Source: Thermococcus sp. CX2 (GTDB taxonomy: Archaea > Methanobacteriota_B > Thermococci > Thermococcales > Thermococcaceae). Taken from it: DNA of 64,000 nucleotides. The notes under the pieces were generated by a model. It saw nothing but the letters and a program-made list of their open reading frames with translations. It was not told the origin of the DNA and searched no databases. This document shows positions 26,594 to 35,373 of the stretch, piece by piece. Where the stretch lies: assembly GCF_012027555.1 (NCBI RefSeq), contig NZ_SNUQ01000003.1, forward strand, positions 62,001-126,000, in the 5' to 3' direction. The stretch's first letter is position 1; the number at the start of each line of letters is the position of its first letter. Made by a program: the position numbers and the translations under genes.

Positions 26594-27157
26594 ATGCCGA
26601 GGCGCGGTCTCTTCGTTGGCCGTTTCCAGCCGGTTCACAATGGGCATATCAGGGCCCTTGAGTTCGTTTTCTCGCAGGTGGACGAGGTGATAATAGGCAT
26701 TGGTAGTGCTCAGGCCAGCCACACGCTCAAGAACCCCTTCACGACGAGCGAAAGGATGGAGATGCTCATAAGGGCTCTGGACGAGGCTGGTCTGGAGAAG
26801 CGCTACTATCTGATTCCACTACCGGACATCAACTTCAACGCCATCTGGTCAACTTACGTCCAGAGCATGGTTCCAAGATTTGACGTCGTCTTCACTGGAA
26901 ACTCTCTTGTCGCCCAGCTCTTCCGTGAGAGGGGCTATGAGGTCGTAGTACAGCCGATGTTCAGGAAGGATATCCTCTCGGCGACGGAGATAAGGAAGCG
27001 TATGGTGGAAGGAGAACCCTGGGAGGAGCTCGTGCCGAAGAGCGTCGCCGAGTTCATAAAGGAAATCAAGGGTGTTGAAAGGATAAAGATGCTCGCCACA
27101 AATCTTGAAAACTCGGAGAAAGAGCTGCAGGCGCCGATAAGGATTCCGGAGTTTTAG
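26594..27157 (+). CDS. Nicotinamide-nucleotide adenylyltransferase
   Basis: A 187-aa archaeal NadM that forms NAD from NMN and ATP. The nucleotidyltransferase motif GRFQPVHNGHI is at about residues 8-18 and ISTTEIR-type motif appears as LSATEIRKRM near residue 137. The C-terminus has the usual helical tail. The ATG at 26594 follows AGGGGTGATT; an ATG-less upstream extension is not needed. It lies 18 bases after the SAM hydrolase gene and is probably co-transcribed, which links two SAM/NAD nucleotide enzymes. Confidence 0.96.
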   Translation: MPRRGLFVGRFQPVHNGHIRALEFVFSQVDEVIIGIGSAQASHTLKNPFTTSERMEMLIRALDEAGLEKRYYLIPLPDINFNAIWSTYVQSMVPRFDVVFTGNSLVAQLFRERGYEVVVQPMFRKDILSATEIRKRMVEGEPWEELVPKSVAEFIKEIKGVERIKMLATNLENSEKELQAPIRIPEF

Positions 27158-27201
27158 AAGCCTTGGATCTCTTTATTTTACTTTGAATAGGGGAGATATG
27201 T

Positions 27202-27966
27202 ATGGAGGCAGACTGGAAACTCGCTTTGGAACAGTTCATCGAAGACTGGAAAATTAAGGACTTCGTTGAGGCCGCTCTGCTAACTGGAAGTTATGCAGTT
27301 GGGCTACAGACCAGATACTCCGATGTAGACGTTTACATCGTGCTCTCCGATGACGTGGAATGGAGGGAGAGGGGAAACGTCGTTATAGATGGGACTTTAA
27401 TCGAGTACTTCGCAAATCCAGCAAGACAGATCAGACACTACTTTGAGGAGGAGTTTGCCCAGAACAGCCGGGCCACAGCGAGGATTATAGTAATTGGGAA
27501 AGTTCTCTTTGACAAGACTGGAATAGCTGAGGTTCTAAAGGCGGAAGCGCTGGAATACATGAAGAGACCCTTTGAACGGCCCGATGAAACCTGGGTGGAG
27601 GTAGCTAAGTACTCCCTCTGGGACATGCTCGACAGTCTGAAGGACGCTGAAGACAGGAACGATCCCAGCTCTGGCTACCTCTACCACCTGGCTCTCAGCA
27701 GAGCCCTTGAGGTTTATTCGAAGTTCTTGGGTGTTGAAATTCCTCCAGCTAGCAAAGTTTACAGGCTCTTCAGCGACGAAAGGTTCAGAAAAGCGTACAT
27801 GTTTGAGGAATTTCCCGATGGGGAGTTCGTGAAGCTGTTTCTGAAGGCTCTTGAGAGGCGCGAGGCCGAAAACCTGAAGAGAGTCATAACGCACATCTTC
27901 GAGAGGATGGGAGGCTTCAATATCAACGGCTGGCGGCTGAGAACTAAGGCTTTAGATTCTTTATGA
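27202..27966 (+). CDS. Nucleotidyltransferase-domain protein
   Basis: A 254-aa protein with a Pol-beta-type nucleotidyltransferase core at the N-terminus: LLTGSYAVGL, then SDVDVYIV, giving the Gly-Ser and Asp-x-Asp metal motifs, and a third acidic residue in GTLIEYF. The C-terminal half is helical. Similar proteins include toxin-neutralising and antibiotic-modifying enzymes; no partner HEPN gene is adjacent. Its 3' end overlaps the opposing HAD gene by 23 bases. Confidence 0.85.
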   Translation: MEADWKLALEQFIEDWKIKDFVEAALLTGSYAVGLQTRYSDVDVYIVLSDDVEWRERGNVVIDGTLIEYFANPARQIRHYFEEEFAQNSRATARIIVIGKVLFDKTGIAEVLKAEALEYMKRPFERPDETWVEVAKYSLWDMLDSLKDAEDRNDPSSGYLYHLALSRALEVYSKFLGVEIPPASKVYRLFSDERFRKAYMFEEFPDGEFVKLFLKALERREAENLKRVITHIFERMGGFNINGWRLRTKALDSL

Positions 27967-28528
27967 AATCCACCAGCTCTTTCAGGTCTTTTACCAGAAA
28001 ATCCGCCCCGGGTATCTCTCTGCCGACGGCTATCCCCACATTGGCTTGCTCAAACATCTTTGAATCTGCGCTACCATCCCCAATGGCGAGTAGAAAGGTC
28101 TCCTTGAACCGTCCAGCTATCTCGCCCTTATCCTTGACGCGGAGATCTATCCCCTCAAACCTTCCCTCCCTGAAAACCGCCCTGTTGGCCATGAACTCGT
28201 CCCCGAGTGCCTTAAAGGGTTCAAGAACCTCCTCAAAGGAGCCGCTGATGAGAACCACCTTAAAGCCCTTCTCCCTGAGCATTTCAACGAGCTCTCTCGC
28301 CTTGGGGCTCACGCTGACCTTCTCCCTCGCCCTGAGGAACGTCCCCTCATCGATCCCTCTTATGAGCTCCACCCGTTTGAGGAGGGAATCCAGCCACTCC
28401 ACCTCTCCGGAGAGGCCCTTTTCAAGAAGCTCCTCTATCTCCCGTTTTCCTGTTATTCTGGCCATCTCCCTCCAGAACTCGAAGTCTGTTAAAGTCCCCT
28501 CGACGTCTATTACCGCGACCTTCTTCAT
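27944..28528 (-). CDS. HAD-superfamily phosphatase, SerB-like
   Basis: A 194-aa phosphatase. The nucleophile motif is VIDVEGTLTD, again with Glu in place of the second Asp; motif II is LISGSFEE and the acidic motif is AIGDGSADSKMF. A helical cap separates them. It resembles the HAD gene at 18575-19198 in general layout but is clearly diverged. The substrate is unknown. The ATG at 28528 has GGTGAGGGG upstream. The MFS gene upstream ends 12 bases earlier, so one transcript is likely. Confidence 0.87.
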   Translation of the reverse strand: MKKVAVIDVEGTLTDFEFWREMARITGKREIEELLEKGLSGEVEWLDSLLKRVELIRGIDEGTFLRAREKVSVSPKARELVEMLREKGFKVVLISGSFEEVLEPFKALGDEFMANRAVFREGRFEGIDLRVKDKGEIAGRFKETFLLAIGDGSADSKMFEQANVGIAVGREIPGADFLVKDLKELVDFIKNLKP

Positions 28529-28539
28529 TTTCCATCCCC

Positions 28540-29727
28540 TCACCGGGGGCTATTTCTTACCTTCGCCTTTCTAAAGGCTTCCCCTCTAACGAAAAGTACC
28601 CCAGCTAAGAGGAACAGAACTAAGCTGGCTGCATAGGGCAGCGTCGCATGTACGCTCGCTAGTGCGCCGGCGATGAACGGCGTAACGAGAGCTATCAAGC
28701 GGTTGTAGCTCGATATCGCCGCATGGAACTCGCTGGCGCGCTCCTTTGGGATGAGCGAGAACTGCCACGAGCGGTAGAACGGGAACCAGAAGGTGTTTCC
28801 AAAGTCTCCGATAGCATAAACCAGCAGCGCCAGCCAGAACGGCGGTGAGAGCGCCATGACGAGGGCATAGACCGCGTTGAGGAACATTCCAAGGCCTATC
28901 GCCTGAAAGCCCTTCCCCTTCGGAACCCTCTCGCTGGCGTAGGTTCCAATTATCGAGGCCAGACTGCTCGCGCAGGCTATCAGCGTTACCTCGAAGACCG
29001 TCTTGTGGAGCACAAAGACAACGTAGTTGATGAGCACCAGCTCAGGCGCGAGGGACCACGCCAGAGTCAGCAGCGCTTCAAAGGCCAGCAGGAGCTTGAA
29101 CTCGCCGACCCTGAAGGTGAAGCCCTCAGGGGTTAGCCTCTTCTCTTTGCCAACCGACGGAAGGAAGAGCCAGATGTATGCAATCGTGAAGAGCGAGAGG
29201 AGGCCAAAGGCGATGAAGGCCAGTCGATAGTGCTCCGCCGAGCTCCAGACGTAGCCGAAGAGGTAGCCGAGGATTGGGAAGGTTACCAGCCTGCTGATTT
29301 CGGGCAGGCGCAGGTGCCAGGCGAAGATTTCTTCGTACCTGTCCTCCGGGTAGATAATCTGCTCATAGGCACGGTAAAGAGGGTAAAGCACCGTCGAGAG
29401 CTTCTCGACTGTTCTTCCCGCAAAGAACATGACCGGAGCTATAGCACCTTTGGCAAAGCCGTAGAGGACGTAGGCTATTCCGTCGAGGGCGTCAATTACC
29501 ATCAGCCCTTTCTTGATGTCCCATCTGTTGAACGCCCTGCCGAGGAGATATGTAAGCGGAATCGCGATGATGTTGACGGCGGTAAAGAAGGCCCCGACCT
29601 CGAGGACGGAGTAGCCGGAGTACATCATATAGAGGGGCAGAAGAATCCAGACTATGAGCTGGGGCGCTATGATAGTGTGGTAGAGCATGTAGGCTTTGGC
29701 ATCTCGCGGAATCTCGCTCCAGCGCAT
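28540..29727 (-). CDS. Major facilitator superfamily transporter
   Basis: A 395-aa membrane protein with about twelve hydrophobic helices in two halves, typical of MFS carriers. The loop between helices 2 and 3 reads GRAFNRWDIKKGL, matching the MFS motif A position. The N-terminus is cytosolic. The substrate is unknown; relatives export drugs or small metabolites. It precedes a HAD phosphatase by 12 bases on the same strand, which could hint at a phosphorylated metabolite. Confidence 0.9.
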   Translation of the reverse strand: MRWSEIPRDAKAYMLYHTIIAPQLIVWILLPLYMMYSGYSVLEVGAFFTAVNIIAIPLTYLLGRAFNRWDIKKGLMVIDALDGIAYVLYGFAKGAIAPVMFFAGRTVEKLSTVLYPLYRAYEQIIYPEDRYEEIFAWHLRLPEISRLVTFPILGYLFGYVWSSAEHYRLAFIAFGLLSLFTIAYIWLFLPSVGKEKRLTPEGFTFRVGEFKLLLAFEALLTLAWSLAPELVLINYVVFVLHKTVFEVTLIACASSLASIIGTYASERVPKGKGFQAIGLGMFLNAVYALVMALSPPFWLALLVYAIGDFGNTFWFPFYRSWQFSLIPKERASEFHAAISSYNRLIALVTPFIAGALASVHATLPYAASLVLFLLAGVLFVRGEAFRKAKVRNSPR

Positions 29728-29765
29728 AGGAACACCATATGGGTTTTTAGAACGGACCTATAAGC

Positions 29766-30236
29766 CTAACGCTCTTCCTTTCCCTTTAGGCACTTCACGT
29801 AAATCAGAGCCGGCTCGCCCCATTCTGGATAGGGGTCTATTAAAGCAACCCTGACGAGACCTCTCTTTTCGTAGAACTTCCTCGTTTCATCGTAGGGCTT
29901 GTAAAATAGATCGCCTGAGGTTTTCACTACGAGAACTTCGAAGCCTTTCTCAAGGGCCCATCCCTCAATGAAGGCCAGCAGTTCCGAGCCTATTCCTTTC
30001 TCTCGCTTCTCACGCTTCACGGTCATCCAGAGGATTTCGAGGGCTTTTTCATTGAGGGGCTTGACCGCTATGAAGCCAAGGACGCCCTTGCTAAGGGCTA
30101 TGAACGTAATCTCACTCTTCAAATCCTCTTCAATCGCTTTTATTCCAGCTTCGTTGAACCACTCTCTGAGGTCTTTGGCTATCTGGAGGCACTGCAAATA
30201 CTCTTCTTCACTTTGGAGGGGTTTGATTTTCATCAT
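29766..30236 (-). CDS. GNAT-family N-acetyltransferase
   Basis: A 156-aa acetyltransferase. The acetyl-CoA site is visible as KREKREKGIGSELLAFIEGWA, which carries the Arg/Gln-x-x-Gly-x-Gly/Ala loop, with the preceding strand LEILWMTVK and the following strand FEVLVVKTSG. The acceptor substrate is unknown. Two ATG codons (30236 and 30233) lie side by side without an obvious ribosome-binding site, so the transcript may be leaderless. Confidence 0.88.
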   Translation of the reverse strand: MMKIKPLQSEEEYLQCLQIAKDLREWFNEAGIKAIEEDLKSEITFIALSKGVLGFIAVKPLNEKALEILWMTVKREKREKGIGSELLAFIEGWALEKGFEVLVVKTSGDLFYKPYDETRKFYEKRGLVRVALIDPYPEWGEPALIYVKCLKGKEER

Positions 30237-30354
30237 AATTGGTCACTTTTAGACGTTTTCTTAAGTCGTATGAAACGCTCCGAAACATTCTTTTGTAGAG
30301 TTCCTTAAATAATCCCAGCCTAATAATCTTTTGGCTGGACATGGAGGGAGTTCG

Positions 30355-31674
30355 ATGAATGCGGGCAGGTTTGAGATGGAGATTAAACTTGAAAATCCAG
30401 AAACCCGCTACTTCCTGATGATGCTTATCATAGCACTCATAGTTTTCTCAGCTGTTTTAGTGATCCCTATCAAGCTCATAGAGCCCGACGACATAACGTA
30501 CTACGCCGCAATGAAGGCGTTTTCCCAGGGCAAGATTACAGTTTCGCGTTCCGAGCTTCTGGAGCTTCAAAGAGATGCAAGCTATGAAGAGCTCATAGGC
30601 GTGCCTAATCTTGCAGGCAAACACCTTGGAATACAATATGTGAGAATTGATGTCGATGAATATGCTTTGGAAAAGGCGCCCGGTTATGCCTTCATACTCG
30701 CCTTCTTTCACAAGCTCGGGCTTGAGAGAATAGTAAATTTAGTTTTTGGACTTTTTGGGCTGGTTGTCTTCTACAAGCTCATTTCACTGGCTTACAATCC
30801 AAAAGCCGCTTTCTTCTCTTCGCTAATTCTACTCTTTAATGCAACCTTCTTGGGAATGTTCTACAGGATTTACATGTCAGACTTTGTCAGCATGGTGTTT
30901 GTGCTCATCGGCGTGGCGTTCTATTATATGGGGCTCGAAAAAGAAAGCAAAACCCTAGCTGTATTTTCTGGATTAGCTTTGGGTTCGAGCGTAGCAATAA
31001 GATATACAAACGTAGTAATTTATCCTGCAATCCTGCTCTATGCGCTCTGGCTCTTGAAAAAGGGTATGAAAAACCCGCTTAGATACTTTGGCCTGCTCCT
31101 TTTGGGCTCAATTCCTCCTGCAATCCTGCTCATGATATATCACTACACGGTCTTTGGAAGTCCCTTTAGGGTGGGCTATGCCTATACAATTGGCTACACA
31201 AACTTTGCCCTCCAGTTCCTGCTGAAGGGAGAGTGGCATAGGGCCTTTGCAATACTCCTGAGAAACCTTCTGGTTCACCCAAAGCTTCTCTTTGAAGGGT
31301 TTCCATCAATCTTCCTGCTCCCGGCGGGCTTATACTTTGCAAGAAAAAGCCGCTTAACGCCCCCATTATTCCTGTGGTTCTTAGCTTACTTCGGGCTCTA
31401 CTTCCAATACGATTGGCTCCGCGCAGATGCCTACATCTTCCAAATGCGCTTTTATCTCCCCTTCGCCCCAGTACTCGCGGCTTTTGCTGGTGTCATTATA
31501 TGGAAGCTCTTGGAGGGGGAGGATGAGCTTAAAGTGCTGGGCTACACGCTCTTTGGATTCCTAATACTTGTAGACTTATCTTCATTTGCGAGTTTTGTGG
31601 CCCACTACGTCCTTAATTTTGGGTTTGGACAGCCTTTACTGCCTCCTCCTTCCCCGTTACCCAGTGGGCTTTGA
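30355..31674 (+). CDS. GT-C type membrane glycosyltransferase, dolichyl-phosphate-mannose mannosyltransferase-like
   Basis: A 439-aa membrane protein with ten or more helices. The first extracellular loop carries a Glu-Pro-Asp-Asp after helix 1 (IEPDDITYYAA), the acidic catalytic loop typical of GT-C enzymes that use polyprenyl-phosphate sugars, and AGKHLGIQYV/PGYAFILAFF follow as in ArnT/PMT relatives. It probably glycosylates lipids or S-layer proteins. The ATG follows GGAGGGA. The gene is more AT-rich than its surroundings, and the last 10-15 residues look unlike family ends, so a late frameshift is possible. Confidence 0.82.
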   Translation: MNAGRFEMEIKLENPETRYFLMMLIIALIVFSAVLVIPIKLIEPDDITYYAAMKAFSQGKITVSRSELLELQRDASYEELIGVPNLAGKHLGIQYVRIDVDEYALEKAPGYAFILAFFHKLGLERIVNLVFGLFGLVVFYKLISLAYNPKAAFFSSLILLFNATFLGMFYRIYMSDFVSMVFVLIGVAFYYMGLEKESKTLAVFSGLALGSSVAIRYTNVVIYPAILLYALWLLKKGMKNPLRYFGLLLLGSIPPAILLMIYHYTVFGSPFRVGYAYTIGYTNFALQFLLKGEWHRAFAILLRNLLVHPKLLFEGFPSIFLLPAGLYFARKSRLTPPLFLWFLAYFGLYFQYDWLRADAYIFQMRFYLPFAPVLAAFAGVIIWKLLEGEDELKVLGYTLFGFLILVDLSSFASFVAHYVLNFGFGQPLLPPPSPLPSGL

Positions 31675-31767
31675 CTGACCTGGAGTGGTACTACCCCAAA
31701 CACTGGAATTCGCTCCAAACTACCCCATTGAAGTATTCCGGAATATCCTTAAGGTATCTTCTTGCTT

Positions 31768-32589
31768 TTACCCGCGGAGTGTCGTCAGAGGCATCCGGAA
31801 CACCAGCACGTTCGGCTCCTCCGTCTCATCCCAGAGCTTGAGGCCGAGCCCCATTAGGCCTAGGAGGACGGGATTCATTCCGCCTGGGAGCATGATGTCG
31901 AACCATTCGCCCCTTTCCTTCGCAACGTAGGCCATGGCTGGAAGCATCGTCCTTATGCAGGCAAGCCCAGTTGAGAGCGGAGTGAAGGTCGTTCCTCCTC
32001 TTGGGACTATGAACTTGAAGCCGTCTATCTCGTAGACCTCTGCCCTCTTCCTGAGCCATTCTAACGTTTCCTCGCTCCTGTGGAGGAACTTCCAGCCAAG
32101 CGGGATTATTCCGAGCGTTAAGTCCTCGTAGGTCAGCTCTGAAGGGGTTGGTTCCTCCTGATCGAAATCCTCAGCTTTGGCACCGAGAACGTAGAACTTG
32201 GCAAGGATTGAGAAGCCGTCCTTCTTTGCCATAGCTATGCTCTCCCTGTTGAGGAAGTAGGTGGAGAACTCGAGGGCCTCTATTTTTCCTTCCTCGGCGA
32301 GCCTCTCACCGAGTTCGAGCATAAAGCTGTGGAGGAGCCTTCCGAAGCCCCTGCCCCTGTAATCGGGATGAACGCGCAGGCCCTCAAGCCAGCCAACGCG
32401 GTTTGGAAGGAGCGTCAGCTTTGCAGTGCCGATGACCCTGCCGTCCAGCTCCAGGACGTAGAAGTTGCCGTCTTTAACCCAGTCATCGAAAACTTTCGCT
32501 AAATAGTCCTCTCCGCCCCACGTGAGCCTTGCTATCTCCTCAATGAATGGCTTATCTTCAGGTCTGGCTTCGCGGATGAACGGCTCCAT
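31768..32589 (-). CDS. GNAT-family acetyltransferase with C-terminal extension
   Basis: A 273-aa protein. Residues 1-150 are a GNAT domain with a clear acetyl-CoA loop (GLRVHPDYRGRGFGRLL). The remaining 120 residues form a second alpha/beta domain (FKFIVPRGGTTFTPL, WFDIMLPGGMNP) seen in some archaeal acetyltransferases and perhaps a degenerate second GNAT. The acceptor is not known. GGTGAAAC precedes the ATG. The gene converges with the AT-rich glycosyltransferase gene. Confidence 0.9.
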   Translation of the reverse strand: MEPFIREARPEDKPFIEEIARLTWGGEDYLAKVFDDWVKDGNFYVLELDGRVIGTAKLTLLPNRVGWLEGLRVHPDYRGRGFGRLLHSFMLELGERLAEEGKIEALEFSTYFLNRESIAMAKKDGFSILAKFYVLGAKAEDFDQEEPTPSELTYEDLTLGIIPLGWKFLHRSEETLEWLRKRAEVYEIDGFKFIVPRGGTTFTPLSTGLACIRTMLPAMAYVAKERGEWFDIMLPGGMNPVLLGLMGLGLKLWDETEEPNVLVFRMPLTTLRG

Positions 32590-32661
32590 AGTTTCGTTTC
32601 ACCGGAGACATCTTAAGGAAAACCTTTTAAGCACCTTTCGTTATTACGACTGGTGGTGTTA

Positions 32662-33165
32662 ATGCAGAGGGTCTGTTCCCTTGTCATTGCGGTTCTTCTG
32701 ATTCTCTCAACCACCCTCGGCTACCTCTACCACGGGGAGAGAAACGACGTGGAGAACGCGAAGGGGGGCATCTTTCAAGCCTCCACCATGGCCATTTTCT
32801 GCCTTTCGGACATGGCTGCCCTTGAAACGATGCTCGAAAACAACGTGAGCGATGATGTTCTAAGGGAAAGGCTGAGCCGCTACACTTACTGCGCCTGGGA
32901 GCTGAGCGGGGCATCTTTTTCGCTCTACGAGCTCACGGGGGAGAATAAGTACTGGAACCTCTACGTGGCGGGTGGCAATCTGGAAAGCTACTTCTCAACG
33001 GCTGTAAACAGCCCGGATCCCAGAGAGAAGGTTTCCAAGGATGTGAGAATCTTCAATGAACTATCTGAGGAGTTGTCCTCCATACTGCAGAATGGAGGGG
33101 TAGAGAACCTCACTGACGCCGAGGCGGAGAGACTTTTCAACCTAGCTCAATCGCTCTCAGGCTGA
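32662..33165 (+). CDS. Membrane-anchored or secreted protein of unknown function
   Basis: A 167-aa protein with an N-terminal hydrophobic segment (VCSLVIAVLLILSTTLG) that acts as a signal anchor, then a helical extracytoplasmic domain with three Cys residues (FCLSD, TYCAWEL) and a helical C-terminus. No known domain is recognised. The ATG at 32662 follows CTGGTGGTG. Its last 29 bases overlap the 3' end of the opposing MFS gene. Confidence 0.78.
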   Translation: MQRVCSLVIAVLLILSTTLGYLYHGERNDVENAKGGIFQASTMAIFCLSDMAALETMLENNVSDDVLRERLSRYTYCAWELSGASFSLYELTGENKYWNLYVAGGNLESYFSTAVNSPDPREKVSKDVRIFNELSEELSSILQNGGVENLTDAEAERLFNLAQSLSG

Positions 33166-34297
33166 GCTGGAGAAAAGCCAACGCCACGAGTGCTATGAGA
33201 AATGCCCCAGAGGAGAGGCCCAGTGGGGAGAGACCCCTCTCAATCAGCCACGCAAAGAGTATCTGTGAAATTGGAATGACGAGCGTTGCGAGGGCGTCGA
33301 AGATTCCCCTGAAAGTCCCCAGTCTCTCAAGCGGAAAGACCTTCTGGAAGAGGCTGTCGAAGGAGACGTTGATGAGAGCACCGCCGAGGCCTAGGACGAA
33401 GACCGCCGGTAGAAGCGCCGCAACTTTGGGAAGACCAACGAGGATGAGGGCGAAGCTCTGGAGCAGCATACCAGCTAAGAGTGGCCTTCTGATACCCAGT
33501 TTCCTTCTGTGGGCAAAGTAGGTGATTCCCAGAACGGCCACCAAACTCCCCACCGTCGTCAGCGACTGAAGTAAGCCGTATATCACCTCTCCCTTTTCCA
33601 GGGCCCTGAGCGATGAGAAGACGAATATCCTGAAGGAGCCGAGGGCGAAGTTGAAGAGCAGGAGAGTTATCATGAAGCCAATGACGAGCTTTCTGCGGAT
33701 TTTAGCTGGTTTAGACCTTTCTTTTGTCTCTTTTTCCCGCTTCACATCAACGTTGAGGTACGGAATCAGCGCGAGTGCACCGATGAATAAGAGGGCTGCA
33801 TCTATCAGCATGCTCCATATTCCGAAGCGGTAGGCGAGAAAACCCGCGAGTGGATACGCGAGGAGTGAAGTGGCCTCACCAACGGTCTCCTTGGTCGCGT
33901 TGAGCCTCTGGAGTTCGGACTCGTGGAGGGTCATTGAGGCAACGAGCGAAAAGCCGTAGTACCTGTGGAGGATGTCCAGAGCCGAAATCCCTGAGACGAG
34001 GAGATAGAAGGCCCAGATGTTTGAGGAGAGAGGGATTATGAGAACCGCCAGGAAAGCCTGAAGGATGAGCGCGAGAAAGGCCAGCCTCACCTTTTTGACC
34101 GTTCTGTCGAGGGTTCGGCCGAGAATGGGTGGCAGGATAACCCATGGAAGGTGAGTGAAGAGCGCGTAGCCACCTATGCTTATCAGTGAGCCCGTAGCGT
34201 TCAGGATGCTCCAGGGTAGGGCAACGGTCTCTATGGCATCCCCGGCTACTCTGAGCGAGGCAATGAGCAGGTAGAGGTGGTAGAGGGCTTTCTTCAT
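33137..34297 (-). CDS. Major facilitator superfamily transporter
   Basis: A 386-aa carrier with about twelve hydrophobic helices; the loop GRTLDRTVKKVRLA fits MFS motif A. A charged cytoplasmic loop (KREKETKERSKPAKIRRK) divides the two halves. Substrate unknown. The start ATG at 34297 lacks a clear ribosome-binding site; the frame continues upstream, but that part is antisense to the start of the carotenoid gene and is not protein-like. It is divergent from that gene. Confidence 0.87.
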   Translation of the reverse strand: MKKALYHLYLLIASLRVAGDAIETVALPWSILNATGSLISIGGYALFTHLPWVILPPILGRTLDRTVKKVRLAFLALILQAFLAVLIIPLSSNIWAFYLLVSGISALDILHRYYGFSLVASMTLHESELQRLNATKETVGEATSLLAYPLAGFLAYRFGIWSMLIDAALLFIGALALIPYLNVDVKREKETKERSKPAKIRRKLVIGFMITLLLFNFALGSFRIFVFSSLRALEKGEVIYGLLQSLTTVGSLVAVLGITYFAHRRKLGIRRPLLAGMLLQSFALILVGLPKVAALLPAVFVLGLGGALINVSFDSLFQKVFPLERLGTFRGIFDALATLVIPISQILFAWLIERGLSPLGLSSGAFLIALVALAFLQLSLRAIELG

Positions 34298-34354
34298 AGA
34301 TGGGCCTGGGAAGATGCTGTTTTGAGTTTTACTAGGTAGGTGCCCATATGAGAC

Positions 34355-35296
34355 ATGCTCAAACTCATACCAAACGAGGGCCTTGCCAGAGAAGTTCAGG
34401 AGCTCAAGAAAGTTCTCACAGCGCTTACGGCTCTGTTCGCGGTCGCTCCTTCTATCCTGTTCAGGGATAAGCTTGCGAACATCGGAGAGTACTTGAGCGG
34501 GATTTACTCGCCCGCGGGACTGCTCTGGGGCATCACCTTTGGAGCCCTGATGCTTGCGGCAGTTCGATACCTTTTTATCATCCTGATACAATTGAGGTGT
34601 ATGGAAAGGGATATCCAAATCGCGCTAGTTTTAATTCTGCTGGCCAACGTCCTCAAGACGTCTCCCATTTATCTCGTACTCTACATGGCCTCCTTCGTGC
34701 TCCTGTCGCGGAGAGCTTGGACGTCCCTGCCAAGGCTCCTCCTCTGGGCGTTCTTTATCGGATTTGTGGTCGAAATAATTGGAACTCGCGTGTGTGCACC
34801 CTTCGGGTGCTACGAGTACATAAACTTGAGACCTCAGATTCTGAGGGTCGGACTCTTCGTTCCATTCGCCTGGGCAATTTTTGGGGCGGTCTCTTACCTG
34901 GCGGCAAGCTACTACTTCACGAGCCCATCCAAGAGGATTCTCTTTGCCTCCCTGCTGATGGTGATTATTGATCTCTCCGTCGACCCTATTATGACCTCGT
35001 GGGAGGCGTGGATCTGGAAAACGACCACTGAGGTAACTTGGTTCGACATCCCCTGGACCAACTACTTGGGCTGGTTCGTGGTGTCCCTGATGTTTTTCTC
35101 TCTCTACGAGCTTTTAAGGGGAAGCGATGTTGACAGAAAGCTGTCCCGGGTTGGGCCGCCGGTTTACCTGCTGGAGATGTTCACATTTGCCCTCTACGCT
35201 CCATCTGCCGTGAAGTTTCCAGCGGAACTAGCACTTGTGCTGTCGATTGCAGTCTTGGCTTTCCCCTACCTCGTTACCCAACTCCGCACAAGGTAG
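34355..35296 (+). CDS. Carotenoid biosynthesis membrane protein, CruF/DUF422 family
   Basis: A 313-aa protein with seven or eight helices. Family signatures are EIIGTRVCAPFGCYEY in the middle and IDLSVDPIMTSWEAWIW with WFDIPWTNYLGWF later. Relatives are 1',2'-hydratases that finish bacterioruberin-type C50 carotenoids in haloarchaea. A similar role here is inference; no phytoene synthase or desaturase gene is nearby. The start at 34355 has only a weak ribosome-binding site. Confidence 0.85.
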   Translation: MLKLIPNEGLAREVQELKKVLTALTALFAVAPSILFRDKLANIGEYLSGIYSPAGLLWGITFGALMLAAVRYLFIILIQLRCMERDIQIALVLILLANVLKTSPIYLVLYMASFVLLSRRAWTSLPRLLLWAFFIGFVVEIIGTRVCAPFGCYEYINLRPQILRVGLFVPFAWAIFGAVSYLAASYYFTSPSKRILFASLLMVIIDLSVDPIMTSWEAWIWKTTTEVTWFDIPWTNYLGWFVVSLMFFSLYELLRGSDVDRKLSRVGPPVYLLEMFTFALYAPSAVKFPAELALVLSIAVLAFPYLVTQLRTR

Positions 35297-35373
35297 GATT
35301 GTAGAAATTCATTTCCTGCTTCTTATGAGGACGAACGTTAGAACGGAGAAAATGGGGATAAGAAAACGGGCAC

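Noticed and set aside
31685-31930. An 81-codon + strand frame after the glycosyltransferase
   Set aside because: It runs mostly antisense to the acetyltransferase gene, and its translation has no domain. Only the first bases are of interest as a possible lost tail.
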